Shown in pieces: positions 33,311 through 45,264 of a DNA stretch of 64,000 nucleotides. This stretch comes from Saururus chinensis. Lineage: Eukaryota; Streptophyta; Magnoliopsida; Piperales; Saururaceae. How positions within the stretch are numbered: position 1 is the stretch's first letter; each line of letters begins with the position of its first letter. Where the stretch lies: NCBI GenBank assembly GCA_035235625.1, contig CP141140.1:62922581-62986580 (forward strand), given 5' to 3'. Position numbers and translations under genes: made by a program. The notes under the pieces are model-generated. The model did not search any database. It had not been told where the DNA came from and saw nothing but the letters and a program-made list of their open reading frames with translations.

Positions 33311-35550
33311 TTATTAATTGTTCATAAAGTCGGGGACAAAAACCTCTGACATCATGTACATGCTTACATAAGAGTCCCACTTTGCACAATATGGTAGGAG
33401 TCTATCATGGTTATTCTATAATGTCCTTCTTTGGCATCTGCATCATTCTTCATTCTTATATAGCTATGTTCTCCTTAAATATTTCATCAAGATTCATTTT
33501 TAAGTTGCAGCATCATGATCTCCTTTTATAAGGATAAATAGTTTATGTGTTAGAAATTTTTGGACAAAAATCAGAGAAAAGCGATTACTAATAAAGTGAG
33601 GGAAGCCGACAATTACCGAATAGAAATTGGAATTTGTTGTTGATAAAAACTGCCAGGAAAAAATTACAAATTGTCACTGAGCTCCAATATCCTCTTTGTT
33701 TATGCATTGTCACAACTAGTTTACACAATTATAAACCCTAACCTTATTGAAAGGGTATTTTGGTCCAATTTTTTCAAATATCGTGTAAACCCTGGTTATA
33801 GAGAATGCTTTTTACAAAATCAGGAAATATGAAATATTTGTATCTTAGGCCCGGTAATATGTAAAAAACTTATAAGTATATTAATATAAAACAAATTTTT
33901 TTGTCAAGATGCAAACTGCATAAATTTTAAAATGTCAAAGTTAGATATGTTGAAATATATGCTAGTGATCGGTACTTTTAATTGATTTCTCAAGCCAAAT
34001 TCTTATAGAAGGGTTAATGATTTATTTCATCGCTGAGAGAACATGGCCGGCATTAATTATGGCGAGTGCTTGGAATTTTACATGTAATTGACTTTGGTGA
34101 GGTTCTTTTTGTTTGAGAGCCAAAACAAAAGGTTCTTCAGGGGTGGTCAACATGGGCAAAGAGCAGTCTTAAGTTTCTGGGGCCCTCAGCAACTACAGTC
34201 TGCTTCTTTTTGGACGAGGAGAACGTGAAAACTGCAGAAGTCGATGCGTTTACACTTTGAGGGCCCCAGAAACCCAGCCGTCCTTGACATATCCAAGAAT
34301 CTAATTGGAATTTAGAAGGATCCCTGAACTTGGAAAGTCTTTCTCTCCTTCACAGTGGTCACAGACTCACAAACTCTCACTGGCTAGGAAAATGAGGGGG
34401 AGCCCATCAGTGAAAATCTTTTTCTGTCATGTGTGAACACTCGTCAGTGCCACGCTGCACGAACGACCTCACTTTCTTCAACCTATTATTATTATCATCC
34501 ATGCGCAGATCCAATGAATCAGAATTTCTTTCATCAAAAATAAAAACGGAGAAGATTTTTTTTATTGTTTGCTTTTTAGTTTCAGGGCTATATACCAAGA
34601 AAAAAAACCGTATTGAACATAACCTAATTGAGATTGACCCGATTTGGTTTGGTTCTTATCTCAGTTTGTTCTTGAAGTTAGAAAATCAAGCATATGCGTT
34701 GGTATGGTTTGGTTCTAACTTGTAAAATCAATGGAAATTGAATCGGAATGAGATTCATTTAAGTAAAAATTTTAATTTTTAAATAACTAAACCTTAAAGA
34801 ATCAAACCTGAATCGAATTAGAGCATATGTATTTTTCTGTGTTATTTTTCATCTATTTGTGATTGGGAGGTAGAGTTAAATGGAGATATGGTAAAAAAAA
34901 AATTCATAAGAAGTTTTTTATATAAAATTTCGATTCTTAACTTGGTTCCCGTTCGGTTTCGGTTCAGATTTCAGTTCCTACTAGTATTCCAGTTATCCCA
35001 TTTTCGTTCTTCTACGCTACAAGTTTACCACCTGGACACGACCATATGCGATTGTCAAGGGTTTTGGTTTGGTTTCGGTTCGGTTCCTCTCGGAACCAGA
35101 CCAACCCGAACCCAGGTACCTGGCATATACAAGCTTCTATAGGTGACCATTAGTGCATGAATAACATCTGGAGGAGAAGATTGTGGTTCAAATTCTATAG
35201 AATTTAGCGTTTCTTTTCATGGAAAGCAATCAAACCCCAGCAAACAATCAAAATTTCTTTTCAACCTCTAATTCCTGGCATTTCTAACTTGTACTGACAT
35301 GCAAATGAGATAGATACTCGAGCTTGATTAAGTTAGTGCTACGAGCACAGCGCCTCAAAATTCATGATGCATTTTAATGTATAGAACAATCAAATATCAC
35401 ATAGCAATGGTAGACAGTGAGCATTACAACAACAACAACAAAATGGCACACAGTGTGCAGAATCTATCATAATCATATGTACGGCGAGTGTAAAGTCTCT
35501 CAGACTGTATCATCCGGTGGAGGGTTCTACTATTCTTAAAACAGAAAAGG
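33311..35550. other. intergenic, minor repeat remnants
   Basis: No gene recognised. Around 34600-35110 the words GGTTTGGTTC and GGTTTCGGTTCGG, and the inverse CCAACCCGAACCC, resemble a common type of hAT-derived MITE, but I could not fix its ends. Confidence 0.3.
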
Positions 35551-35694
35551 CAATATTCATTCTGTCAGCTGAAAACAGAGTAGTTGTAAGGAAGCCACGT
35601 TTGATGCTTCTGCTTGACCTTCAAATAGATCTCCTCCCTCTAAGATAAACATTCAGACATCGGCAGCAGAGACAATCCAAAAAAGCAATAGTAT

Positions 35695-36024
35695 TCAGAT
35701 CTTTTCCACTTCTGAAGCAGGGGAGCTGCAAGTGGAGCTCCCCAACTCGCCACTGTTTCTTCTCTTTTTCTCTCCCGTCTTTGAAGCCAATGATATGACT
35801 GAGCGGGCGATGACCTCAAATATCTTAGCCTTGATCTGGCCTCTTCTTGGATACGGGTTTCCGTCTGCTTTCTTTTGAGGGTGAATCGATTCATCAGTCA
35901 TTTGCAGGACATCCTGTCGAGAGTTTAAGGAATATTGCATAGTTTTTTGGGAAGAAGAAGAAGAAAAATATGAAGAAGAAGAGGAGGAGGAGGAAGAAGA
36001 AGAAGAGGAGGAAAGAGAATGCAT
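35695..36024 (-). CDS. small serine-rich basic protein, paralogue A
   Basis: 109 residues: an N-terminal serine run (about 4-25, encoded by a TCT/TCC trinucleotide repeat), a linker, the conserved core KKADGNPYPRRGQIKAKIF (about 51-69) followed by an amphipathic IARSVISLASK segment, and a Lys/Arg then Ser-rich tail ending SEVEKI. The Met at 36024 is chosen because it aligns with the start of paralogue B and leaves a TATA box at plausible distance. The longer frame running up to 36213 crosses that TATA box. The core is also in paralogue C. It resembles plant-specific small proteins of unknown role that carry a P(K/R)RGQIK motif. No function is assigned. Confidence 0.65.
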   Translation of the reverse strand: MHSLSSSSSSSSSSSSSSYFSSSSSQKTMQYSLNSRQDVLQMTDESIHPQKKADGNPYPRRGQIKAKIFEVIARSVISLASKTGEKKRRNSGELGSSTCSSPASEVEKI

Positions 36025-36075
36025 GGTGAAAAATATGCGAAGTGGGAGAGCAGAGTGGGCAGCGAACAGAGTGGG

Positions 36076-36088
36076 CATATATATAATA
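36076..36088 (-). promoter_or_regulatory. TATA box for paralogue A
   Basis: The minus strand reads TATTATATATATG, 52-64 bp upstream of the chosen ATG. A TATA box occupies the same relative position in paralogue B. Confidence 0.6.
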
Positions 36089-36367
36089 GCAGGGGAGGAG
36101 AGGGGTTTTTTCTTGGATAGTAAGGAATAAAGTTTCCTACAGTCTGGTAAAAGAAGAATTTTCTCATTACCCTGGGATTTCAAATCTTCAGATGGAATTG
36201 CATGTGTTTTCAATTTGAAATAGACACATTCATCTCACAAAGACCCTCCATCAAGTAGTCGTAGTTTTGGAGGATTCTTCAATGTCAGGTTACAGCATAG
36301 GACTTTCTGCAGCTTGCTTAGTCCCAAGTAGTATTGATTCAGAGAACAGAATGCCGAGCCAGGACAA

Positions 36368-36453
36368 AGAGAATTACATAACCACCAGTTCACCACATGG
36401 GTCACTCGAAAGAGAATTACAAAACCACCAGTTCACCACATGGGTCACTCTCT
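36368..36453. repeat. 43-bp direct duplication
   Basis: AGAGAATTAC followed by ACCACCAGTTCACC and ATGGGTCACTC occurs twice in tandem. Copy B has a single diverged version, so this arose after the large duplication. Confidence 0.8.
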
Positions 36454-37834
36454 TGAAATCGACTTATCTCTTCAAAAGAGACTATTCTGTCCCTGAAAGC
36501 AGAGCATTCTCAAGTCAAGAGTTTGTTCCCTTTTGCACTATGTGCATCAGCGTCCGTGCCGTCTATTTTCTTAGCTTAGATTACTCCTAATAAAAGTAAA
36601 TTTCACGTTATACTCCAGGAATATCCAATAATTTCTCGTTAAAAAAAACAAAAGCAAAAATAGTCCCTATCCATGTAAGCTGAGAACTTAGAAATGGGCC
36701 TTGTAACAAAAGGTCAAGCAATTGGTTGGATGAGGAGTATCCCACCTCTTACTTTATCCAGCCCACCTCCTTAGAATTATGGAACCTTCTGGATGGGCAT
36801 TGAGAGTTGTGATTGACCTATCTAATTATGCTGTAATCCTTCACAAGTTCACCGGGGCGACTGCCAACCAGCACAACTTATCCATTTGATTTGCACTCTT
36901 AGTAGCGAAGTCATCGGCATGACCCAGTAATCCCTGCTATTAACGTCATAAGTGACATCAGTAAAGTAACATCCAATTATGCCAGCAGTGTTTGGTTAAT
37001 TGTCCTTGAGTTTGTATTAATTTGTACTTCTCATGGCATCTTTGAAGTTTGGCAAGTGCTTTAATTGCTCGAGTAGATTAGTAGAAGATATTGCTACATT
37101 CTCCGTGCCTTTTTTTGGTTGATTTCGGTTCCATCTTTGCCCAGCTACCTTGACCCAGGTTGTGCATAATTTGCAGTTTTGTCGCTTGGTTGTTATTAAA
37201 ATAAAATTTTACTCAACTATCTGAGTCTTTAAGTGGAAAAAATTGATTAACAATAATCCAAATAACTGGAGCTCTTCATATATTAAAAGAAATTGACATT
37301 GCAAAAAATAATGAAGTTTGTATCAGCCTAAGCTCACGCTGACGAGTGTGAGACCAAACATTAGTGGATTGAGATCTAAAACTTGGAAAGGGCAAAAAAA
37401 CTGAGCCAATGATGCCTAAACTCACTCTAACATATACAACATGAAAATTTCAATAGCGAACTATTAGAGCACCATAGAGCTAGGAGAATTTTCGCCTGCA
37501 AAGTGCAAACTGGTCATCCCCGGGATAACATTTCTTAATTTGTTATTAGGTTAATTAAAAAAGAAAATGTCAAGCCTAATGCTGCTTTGTATTGTATGGG
37601 ATGACCCACGGGTTCTTGATCAAAATGGTTACCATTATAATTTGAAAATTAGTAAAAATTTATATATAAAAAAATTGTTAGTATGAGCTCAGTCTTACGC
37701 GTGTCATAGGTTCATCCTTGGGTGGGGCCACGCATGTGGGACCAAAAGAGCTATGGAAAAGGAGCTGTCTAATTAGAGAGCGAACCAAGTTTCATGTCAT
37801 TGTTATGTATGGTCCCCGTTTCATCCAAAGTTAT

Positions 37835-38005
37835 TTCTTCTATCTTAAATTAATAGCTTCATTTGGTAAAAAAATTTATTTTATATTAATAATAATTTTA
37901 TTTTATTTAACTCAATTAATTTAGTATTTAAAAAATTTCACAATTCAACAAAAATTATATTATTTTTTTTAAATAACTATTAATATGAAAAGAATAGAAT
38001 ATATA
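37835..38005. repeat. MITE-like fragment unique to copy A
   Basis: TTCTTCTATCTTAAATTAATAGCTTC at the left and AACTATTAATATGAAAAGAATAGAA at the right mirror each other, as in decayed Stowaway-like copies elsewhere in the window. Confidence 0.35.
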
Positions 38006-39240
38006 TTTGAAGTAGTATTTAACTGATTAACTAATTTAATGTCTCTTTAAATGGCTGGTTAATTAAGGAGCGCACGTGCCATGACTGGGTCGAGTGCATG
38101 GGACCCACCATTTATTAAACAGTCCACTTTCCCTCGCCACACGTTACCACCCCTGGCCCGGGAACGTTGAACGTGTGGCTGTGGCTACGCTATCACATAA
38201 ACTAAAGTCTGCAATTATTTAGGTGTATTAAAACCAGTTTAAGGACCTATCCACACACAGTTATAATGGATAGTTTTTCAAGCAACGGGCAGCGGCACAC
38301 CACAGATGGAAGGGTTGGCATTTACCGGCGGTGGGTGAGTCGGGAGGAGAAAGTTCTACGGAAGAGGTGAGATAGAGACATATTACACGGTTTCCTGTCC
38401 TCCTCCCGTCATTACTGTTCATGAGCCACCCAGTCCCTTTCTTCTTGTCTTTCTGCTGCTTTACTTGCAACATCTTCGCTGACCCTCCTCGCTGGTTGCT
38501 CTCTTTATCCGCCCGGCTCAGCTCAGATGTTTCCATGCACGCAGTCAGCTGAGTGCGACATTTGATGAAAGGAAGTCACACCGGTATCTTCCTCCCGTGG
38601 TGATCACCACCAAGGCCATTCATTCATACACGCAGAAACTGCGAAGCAAGTGAAGTTTGCACCAGAGTTGTGGCATTGTTCTCGTGCGGCCTCGCTCCCA
38701 TGACTGATGGGACTTTGGGAGTGGGGAGATTTGAGATATTTGCTCATCAGGACAAGACAGAGGGAGGGAGATTGAGAGAATCCAGTTCACATGGGTGTGA
38801 ATACGACTATACGAGCCCGAATGTCCCCGGCCACTTAATTGGGTTGGACCTTGGCCGCTTGACGTAATTAGCACAAACAACCCCTGTACGTACGTCAACC
38901 TTCACAGGTTGATCCAGCCTGTGTTGCTCGAGCTGGATCTCCCCCTCTAAGTCCTCGAGTCTCACAGAGGTCCCCGCCCTGTCTGAAAGCGAAAGCTGCA
39001 CGCGTTCACACACATAAAAGGCTCCTATACATTCCTTAAGTTGGGCTTATTACCAAAGTAGATCGTTAAAATACTTCTAATTGAAGGTATGCATCTTACA
39101 CCACATTGGCCATGTATTTTGCCACTTATAAAATGACCCATCTGCATAGTGTGTGAGACACAACACTAAGGCATTGATAGTTATAACATGGTGATGACTC
39201 GTTTAGTAAATAATAAAAAACACAACATATATATACTAGG

Positions 39241-39459
39241 GGTGCCCATCTAGCAAGACACATTAATCATAGTTCTTGTAAAATGGGACCAAATAGAGAT
39301 CCTAGACAGTTACTCTTAAGTACTTCTTTTGGTAATGTATTTACTTTAAAATTTGATCAAGAACATAGCAGAGAAGCTCTTGCAAGAGGAATAACAGTGC
39401 ATGAGTATTTTAATATTGTTATGAGGATTTTATTAAGTTTACATAAACTTTGCAACCTC
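39241..39459 (+). pseudogene. hAT transposase, N-terminal fragment
   Basis: The frame starts with the end of a BED zinc finger (HLARHINHSSC), then a KFDQEHSREALARGI segment and HEYFNIV, typical of plant Ac/hAT transposases. A 1-base frameshift follows near 39415-39420. In the shifted frame the bases continue as DFIKFT and then TLQP, interrupted by one stop, up to the CACTA-like tip at 39460. The finger's first half is missing. The next part of the same gene resumes at 54356. Confidence 0.8.
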
Positions 39460-39937
39460 CACTACAACAAATTTCAATATTCGCGATGCTTGTATGCATA
39501 ATTATGCATCGCTTACAAAGTGTGGTTATTGCATCGATAAAATTGTTGTCGCTACTGCATATTAGCGACACTTACCATTAAGCGTTCTGTTAAGGGACAT
39601 ATATTTATACGTCACTAATGATTTTTTTGCGATATATAATTATGTGTCGCTAACATTAACTTATTAGAGATGCATAGAAATATACGTCGCTAATACTTTA
39701 TTATTAGTGACGCATAATTATGCATCGCTAATAATTTCATAATATGTAATAAAATTTTAAAAAACCTTATTAGCGACACATAATTATAAGTGTCGCTAAT
39801 AACATTTTTTTAATTTGTCGGTAATGTTAAAAAATAAAATTTTTAAAAATAATAAAAAATATTATTAGCAACACATAATGATACATGTCACTAATGAAAA
39901 GTTATTAGCGACGTATATTAAATGTCGCTACTAGAAA

Positions 39938-39975
<38 letters not shown>

Positions 39976-40198
39976 AGCGACGCATGATAATATACCTAGA
40001 GGGGACGGAATCCGGCCCCGCCGTCCACTCCTCCCTCCCGCTCCTTGCCTCCCTCCCCCTCCCCCCTCTCTGTTATTGAGAGGGGAAGGAGGGGGGCATC
40101 GACTAGGGGTGGGAGAGGGGGACCGGGGTGGCCGGGGGGGGGGGAAAGGGGTTGGAGGTGGGGAACCAGTGGATGGTGGACGATAGAGGGTAGTACCT
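39460..40198. repeat. left arm of CACTA-like element 2
   Basis: TTAGCGACGC-type inverted motifs (39540-39985) include a (TA)n run at about 39941-39971, followed by a GC-rich module (40005-40198) with a GAGAGGGG/CCCCTCTC hairpin. This gives the same module order as in element 1. The left subterminal sequence differs from the left arm of element 1. Confidence 0.7.
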
Positions 40199-41160
40199 TG
40201 TAACGCCCGAGATTTTTCATCCTTTTTTCTTAAAACTCATAGAAATTTTTTTTTTCTTTCTTTCCATAAATCGGAGTCAAAACGATAAAATCAAAACTTG
40301 TTTATAATTTAAAACATCATACGGTTAAACATCGTACTGTCAAATCAAATATCCTCAGGCGCTACCCGAAAACACACGTACGAATAAATTCTGCTATGAT
40401 CATAGACTTTTAAATACAAATCACTCTCCCGGGCATCCCTGAGTACAAGTCCCCTAACAGTCCACAGACTAATCCAATCGAAAGTCCAGAATAAAACATC
40501 TTAAAGTCTCATCTCACTCAATACAGGAGATCGTGGCACAAATAAACTCGCAAAGAGTCAAGCAGATACCTGAGTCAACGGGAATCAATCCACCGCTGAA
40601 ACGAGCGTCCATCACCAGGAGCTCTCCGCACAACCTGCAAAACCTCCCGTACAACGGGGCTAAAAATAGTAGGGTGAGTATTTTCATACTCAGTAGGAAA
40701 ATACCCAGTAGGGGAAATCCCAAACGGTGAACTCACAAGTTCATAAACGCATGCGTCATGCAACTCAAACATGAAGCAGAAGCATATCACAACCATATCG
40801 TGCACATACACAAACGATCATATCAAAGGCACCATCGTGCCACAGACATATCAAGGCATCAACGTGCCAAAATCATACCAAAGGCACCAACGTGCCAAAG
40901 TCATAATATCCAATCAACTTACACGAACACCCTTATCCAGGGTCATACAAACTTACTCGTTCCACCGTAAGCATACTCATACAACATACGCATACTTGTA
41001 CGACCTTACTCGTACAATCGTATGCTCGCTTATACAGCTTACACATACATGTACGACCTTACTCGTACAATCAGACTCGTACGACCTCACTCGTACAGTC
41101 TGCACAAAATCATACTTACTGTCTTACTCAGAACCATATTCTCACAATCGTACTCATACT

Positions 41161-41370
41161 CTTACAGTCGTGCTCATACTCATACGCTTACAATCTTACT
41201 CATACTCATACACTTACAGTCTTGCTCATACTCATACACTTACAGTCCTGCTCATACTCATACACTTACAGTCCTGCTCATACTCATACACTTACAGTCC
41301 TGCTCATACACATACTCTTACAGTACTGCTCATACACACTCTTACAGTCCTGCTCATATACATACAGTCG
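41161..41370. repeat. 28-bp minisatellite in LTR copy 1
   Basis: About seven units of the type CTTACAGTCCTGCTCATACT plus CATACA, becoming irregular to the right. Looser related repeats extend from about 40950. Confidence 0.85.
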
Positions 41371-41649
41371 TACTCACACTCGTACAGTCGTACTCGTACA
41401 CATAATCGTACACATATCAACGACCACTGAAGCTCATTACAACTAATAAACTCCAGCGTCGAAATGGAAAAGAATGCCACTGGGGCAACACCTTAACCTC
41501 CGGGGAGTGACTAGACGTCATGGACTTTTCCGAAGGTAAGGCACACCAATGCTCATGGGGCACTGGATCAAACAGGTAAGAGTAGATCCATGATACTACT
41601 TACCTGAGCGCGCAAACATAAACACCCACACATAAGGGGTCATACAGTT

Positions 41650-41785
41650 GCCCACCATAATGGGTCTTATAGTGCCATAGAATCGCCCACCATAATGGGT
41701 CTTATAGTGCCAGAGAATTGCCCACCATAATGGGTCTTATAGTGCCAGAGAATTACCCACCATAATGGGTCTTATAGTGCCATTG
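41650..41785. repeat. 35-bp minisatellite in LTR copy 1
   Basis: Four units starting GCCCACCATAATGGGTCTTA at 41650, 41685, 41720 and 41755 (first base changed in the last). Each contains the near-palindrome CCCACCATAATGGG. Confidence 0.9.
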
Positions 41786-41829
41786 CCACTCTTGGGAAGA
41801 AAACATACAGTGCCACTCTTGGGCGAAAA

Positions 41830-42085
41830 CATACAACGCTCTCAACAGAGCATCAAACGTCTGGGCTTACACAGCGCACAGACCAAATCAGAAACATACG
41901 TCGCTCTCAGCAGAGCATCAGACGTCTGGGCTTCATACAGCACGCAGACAAAGTCAGAAACGTACATCACTCACAACAGAGCATCAAACGTCTGGGCTTA
42001 TACAGCACGCAGACCAAATCAGAAACAACGTCGCTCTCAGTAGAGCATCAGATGTCCGGTGCCCTATATAGCACACAGACAACAT
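41830..42085. repeat. 65-bp minisatellite in LTR copy 1
   Basis: Four units aligned on AGAGCATCA(A/G)ACGTCTGG at 41847, 41912, 41978 and 42042, with CAGACCAAATCAGAAAC in each. Confidence 0.88.
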
Positions 42086-42779
42086 CCCGCAGGATAAACA
42101 CCATGGCAAGACATGATAAACGCTCGGCCAACTCATCAGCGGCCAGCTCAAACACGGAACTTAATCCGTCGAACCCTCAGGTCTCAAACTCACAACGCTA
42201 TCATTAGCTGTGCTTATAATTCAAGTTTGAATTAAGTATATTATGCGGTACAATTATGCCACACAAACTCACAGTCCTCGACTGATCAAACTGAAGCTGA
42301 GCCCGATCCGAAACCCAAGTTCGTCAGGGCAGCAGACTTCACTTACCCGTCCACATCATGGACAAAACTCATCGTACACCAAACCCTTATAGTCTTACAC
42401 TTCGCCATCCATCTTATGGCCAAAACCTCTTACACTGACATCTTCAAATAACGCTCCTCAGAGCCAACCTAGTTGTCGCCCTCTTACTTATATCTCACTT
42501 ATTATACTTATTTTTCACTTCATAATCTGTACGTTATGCTTGTACAATTATGAACACTCTTACTGTCTGACAAATGCCCAACATATAATCCACCCCAAAC
42601 TGATCCATTCTAATCCTTGCCCGTCATACTCTTATCCTCTGTCATATGCTTACACAACCGTATCCAAATTCAGACAAAGCCTCTGTTACCTCTTGCTGTC
42701 CATCGCCCATACTTCTGCCCACATAGTCATCATACATACATATGTCTCACACATACGTATAACATACACATACGGCCAT

Positions 42780-43010
42780 ACATACATAACATACAAACAT
42801 GCATGCTAGCCATCACTAGCACATGCATACACACGTCAAACATGCACGCTAGCCATCACTAGCACATGCATACATCAAACGTACACGCTAGTCATCTCTA
42901 GCACGTGCACACACACATTCATACATACTTCAAACATGCACGCTAGCCATCACTAGCACGTGCATAACCCATACATAGCATACTGACATATTTGCTAGCC
43001 ATCGCCAGCG
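42780..43010. repeat. 40-54-bp minisatellite in LTR copy 1
   Basis: Five units aligned on GCTAGCCATC at 42805, 42848, 42888, 42942 and 42994. The core GCTAGCCATCACTAGC is a small inverted repeat. A truncated pair of units survives at about 45310 in LTR copy 2. Confidence 0.85.
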
Positions 43011-45178
43011 CATACATAATCCACATCCATAAAACATGCATACATCTCATGCATATCAATCATACCATACAATCATGCTTACACGCACATCATGTAATCG
43101 GATCGTTACTTAACATCCAAGCATGGAATCATACAATCCTAGCATGCTGCTACTCATTCAAAGCATGCTTCATGAATTTACGAGTTCAAAGCTCCCCTAC
43201 CTCGTAATCATGACGTTCGATGGCGAGCACACGACGGTGGCGGCGTCGGCGGCGGAGTTGGCGGTCAAAACCGTTGCCTGGCTGAGAGAGCTGCTGTCCC
43301 GAGGATTTTAGGATGCGCCGGAACTATCACGGCCAAACAGAGTGTCAGAACTCAATGCGGTAAAACCCGCGAACTACGGCGGCACACTAGGGCGGCCGGG
43401 AGAAATGTCAAGCCAACATATGTGGCGGTGTGACCCGAAGTCGATGGTGTACACTGAAGATCGGCCGGTGGCTAAAACGTGCTCAGCCGGCCACAAAGAC
43501 GTCGAAATCGGCCGTGGACAGCACCCAACAGCAACGATTCCGGTCAACAAAGGCCCACATAAGGGCGGAGAGCATGGGGCAACGCTCGAGAATCAAAGGA
43601 GAGGTGGTGGAGGACGGCTCTGTGTCAACTCCAATCGGTGGCAAAGCCATCCGATGGTTAGGCGGCACGAATGCGGCGCCTAAACCCAGAAGTACACGCG
43701 TGGCCACATGCGCACGCGGCCCAAAGGGCGGGGGAAATGGGGCGACTCAAGGCCCACAAAAGCCAACAGGGCTAAGGCCCTTAGCTGTGGCCAATCAAAG
43801 CGGCAACATCGCCGATCGCCACCCACAACCAATACCCATGGTGCGGGCAGCTGTGCATCTCGCACGACAGAGAGCAAGGGGAGGGTTCAAGGTCGAGCAA
43901 AGGCTATGAGGCCTTCACTGGCCAAGGCCTGAGCAGGTGAACTCGTCCACCTTCTGTCAAGGTAAGACATACAAATTCTTGCCCGAGGCCATCCGGTACC
44001 GACGGCGTAAAATGGGCAAGAGGGGTCAACGGCACACATGCCGGTAAGGCGGACCAGCTGCGGCTACGGGCCGCAAGGCTGAACAAGACCCAGAGGGTGG
44101 CCCACTGGTGTCACCGGGCTGGGGCGGAGCCGAACTACGGTCCGCTAAATCAAATCCGGTGTCCGACTGATAACGTCAGTCACAACGTCCAAAACGGACG
44201 TAGGCCAAAAATAGGGGACGACCGGAGAAAACCCGTAAGGGCGGAGCGGCCATGGGGGCGACGGCTGAATCGGGCATGGAGGTGTAGTCCACTGCCTTCG
44301 CCGGAGCAAGGCGAGGCTGGGGGAAGGCCGAATCGGCCACAGATCACCGCCGGCGGCCACTGTTTGCCCAAACAGTCCGTCGGCGGAACAGTGAACAGAT
44401 GGGGAAAGAGGGTGGGGCGGCGGTGCCGAGGCCCACCGGGCCGGGAGGAGGGGCTCCTCACCGTTGCCGGCCCAGGGCGGAGTTGTGGCCGGCCGGTCGG
44501 GCCGAGCCGGCCCGTGGCGGCGGCGGAACGGCGTGAAACAGTCGGGCGGCGAAACAGGGCAGTAGAGAGAGGGAGCGGGACGGCGGAGCTGGGGCCGTCC
44601 GGGGCCGGGGGGAGTGGCCTCCCGCCGTAGCCGGCCCATGGCGGAGCCGTGGGCGGCCGGCCGGCCCTCGCCGGCCTACGACGGCGGCGGAATCCAAAAA
44701 GGCAGTGGGGAGGCTAACCGGAAAAATCGGGGCGGAGCGGCCGTGGGGCCGGGACGGCGGCTCCCCTGCCGTCGCACGGCTAGGGCGGAGCCGGTGCGGC
44801 GGTCCAGCGGCCTGCCGGCGGCCGGTGGCGGCCGGGCACAGTGAAAAGGCAGAATGGGGGGGGCGGCGGTACTGTTCACATCCGAAATCCGGATCGGGCC
44901 GAGCCCGATCTTTTATCTGTTCTCTTTTATTTTTTTTCCCGCTTACGTCCCCAACGCGCGTTAACCTACTGGTTACGCGTCAAACCTCCAAAATTCGCGC
45001 CGTAAGCGCGCAGTGAGGCCCGTGGCCCGCGACTAAGCCCCACACCCGACTCTACGGGTATAAATACGGGGAAAAGACACAAATACCCATATGCTGAAAC
45101 GTCACATTTTTCTGCCGAAAATGACCAAAAAATGGCAGAAAAATCCCAGAAAATCGTAGAAAAATCAGGGACCTTACA

Positions 45179-45264
45179 TGCCTGCACATGTGGACGACAT
45201 AGGGTGGCGCCAACGGGATGTTGGCTGCAGAACCAGAGGAGAGAGGGGAGGGGGAAAGTTGCAG
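45179..45264 (+). other. short spacer with PBS-like and PPT-like words
   Basis: Between the end of LTR copy 1 and the start of the homologous part of copy 2 lie only about 85 bp. They contain TGGCGCCAACGGGATG (from 45205), similar to primer-binding sites of some plant gypsy elements, and a purine-rich AGGAGAGAGGGGAGGGGGAA stretch (from about 45235). The PBS-like site is 26 bp from the LTR end, farther than usual. Confidence 0.3.

Larger units (their letters stand above)
35551..39012. repeat. segmental duplication, copy A
   Basis: Collinear with 57964-62183 over the whole length. Both start GGCAATATTCATTCTG, share the small gene, share blocks at 36640-36710, 36900-37085, 37770-37800, 38040-38120, 38280-38320, 38480-38580 and 38620-38740, and end with the GATCCAGCCTGTGTTG block (38911-39012). 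Similarity is high in the gene and in 36900-37085, and lower elsewhere. Copy A lacks an insertion of about 0.8 kb found in copy B. Confidence 0.85.
40199..45178. mobile_element. long LTR copy 1 (5.0 kb)
   Basis: Termini TGTAACGCCCGAG and GGGACCTTACA form TG...CA. The flanking pentamers TACCT (40194-40198) and TGCCT (45179-45183) match at four of five positions. The section from about 42790 to 45178 is repeated at about 45300-49706 (for example ATGCTGCTACTCATTCAAAG and AAAGCTCCCCTACCTCG, the CACACTAGGG region, and the GTAAGCGCGCAGTGAGGCC region). The interior is non-coding, with four different minisatellites at its left and a GC-rich part (about 43200-44900) whose ORFs are not convincing. Orientation is unclear. 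It may be a solo LTR or one LTR of a LARD-like element. Confidence 0.6.

Noticed and set aside
38261-38898. Minus-strand frames within duplication copy A that might be a second gene
   Set aside because: The frames are not preserved in copy B, where indels disrupt them, so coding selection is not supported.
40771-41430. 219-residue open frame rich in Ser, Tyr, Thr and His
   Set aside because: It is a read-through of the 28-bp minisatellite inside an LTR. Because 28 is not a multiple of three, all frames look similar.
43342-44879. Several overlapping GC-rich open frames on both strands
   Set aside because: They lie inside an LTR, overlap each other in opposite strands, show no domain, and are broken in the sister LTR copy.
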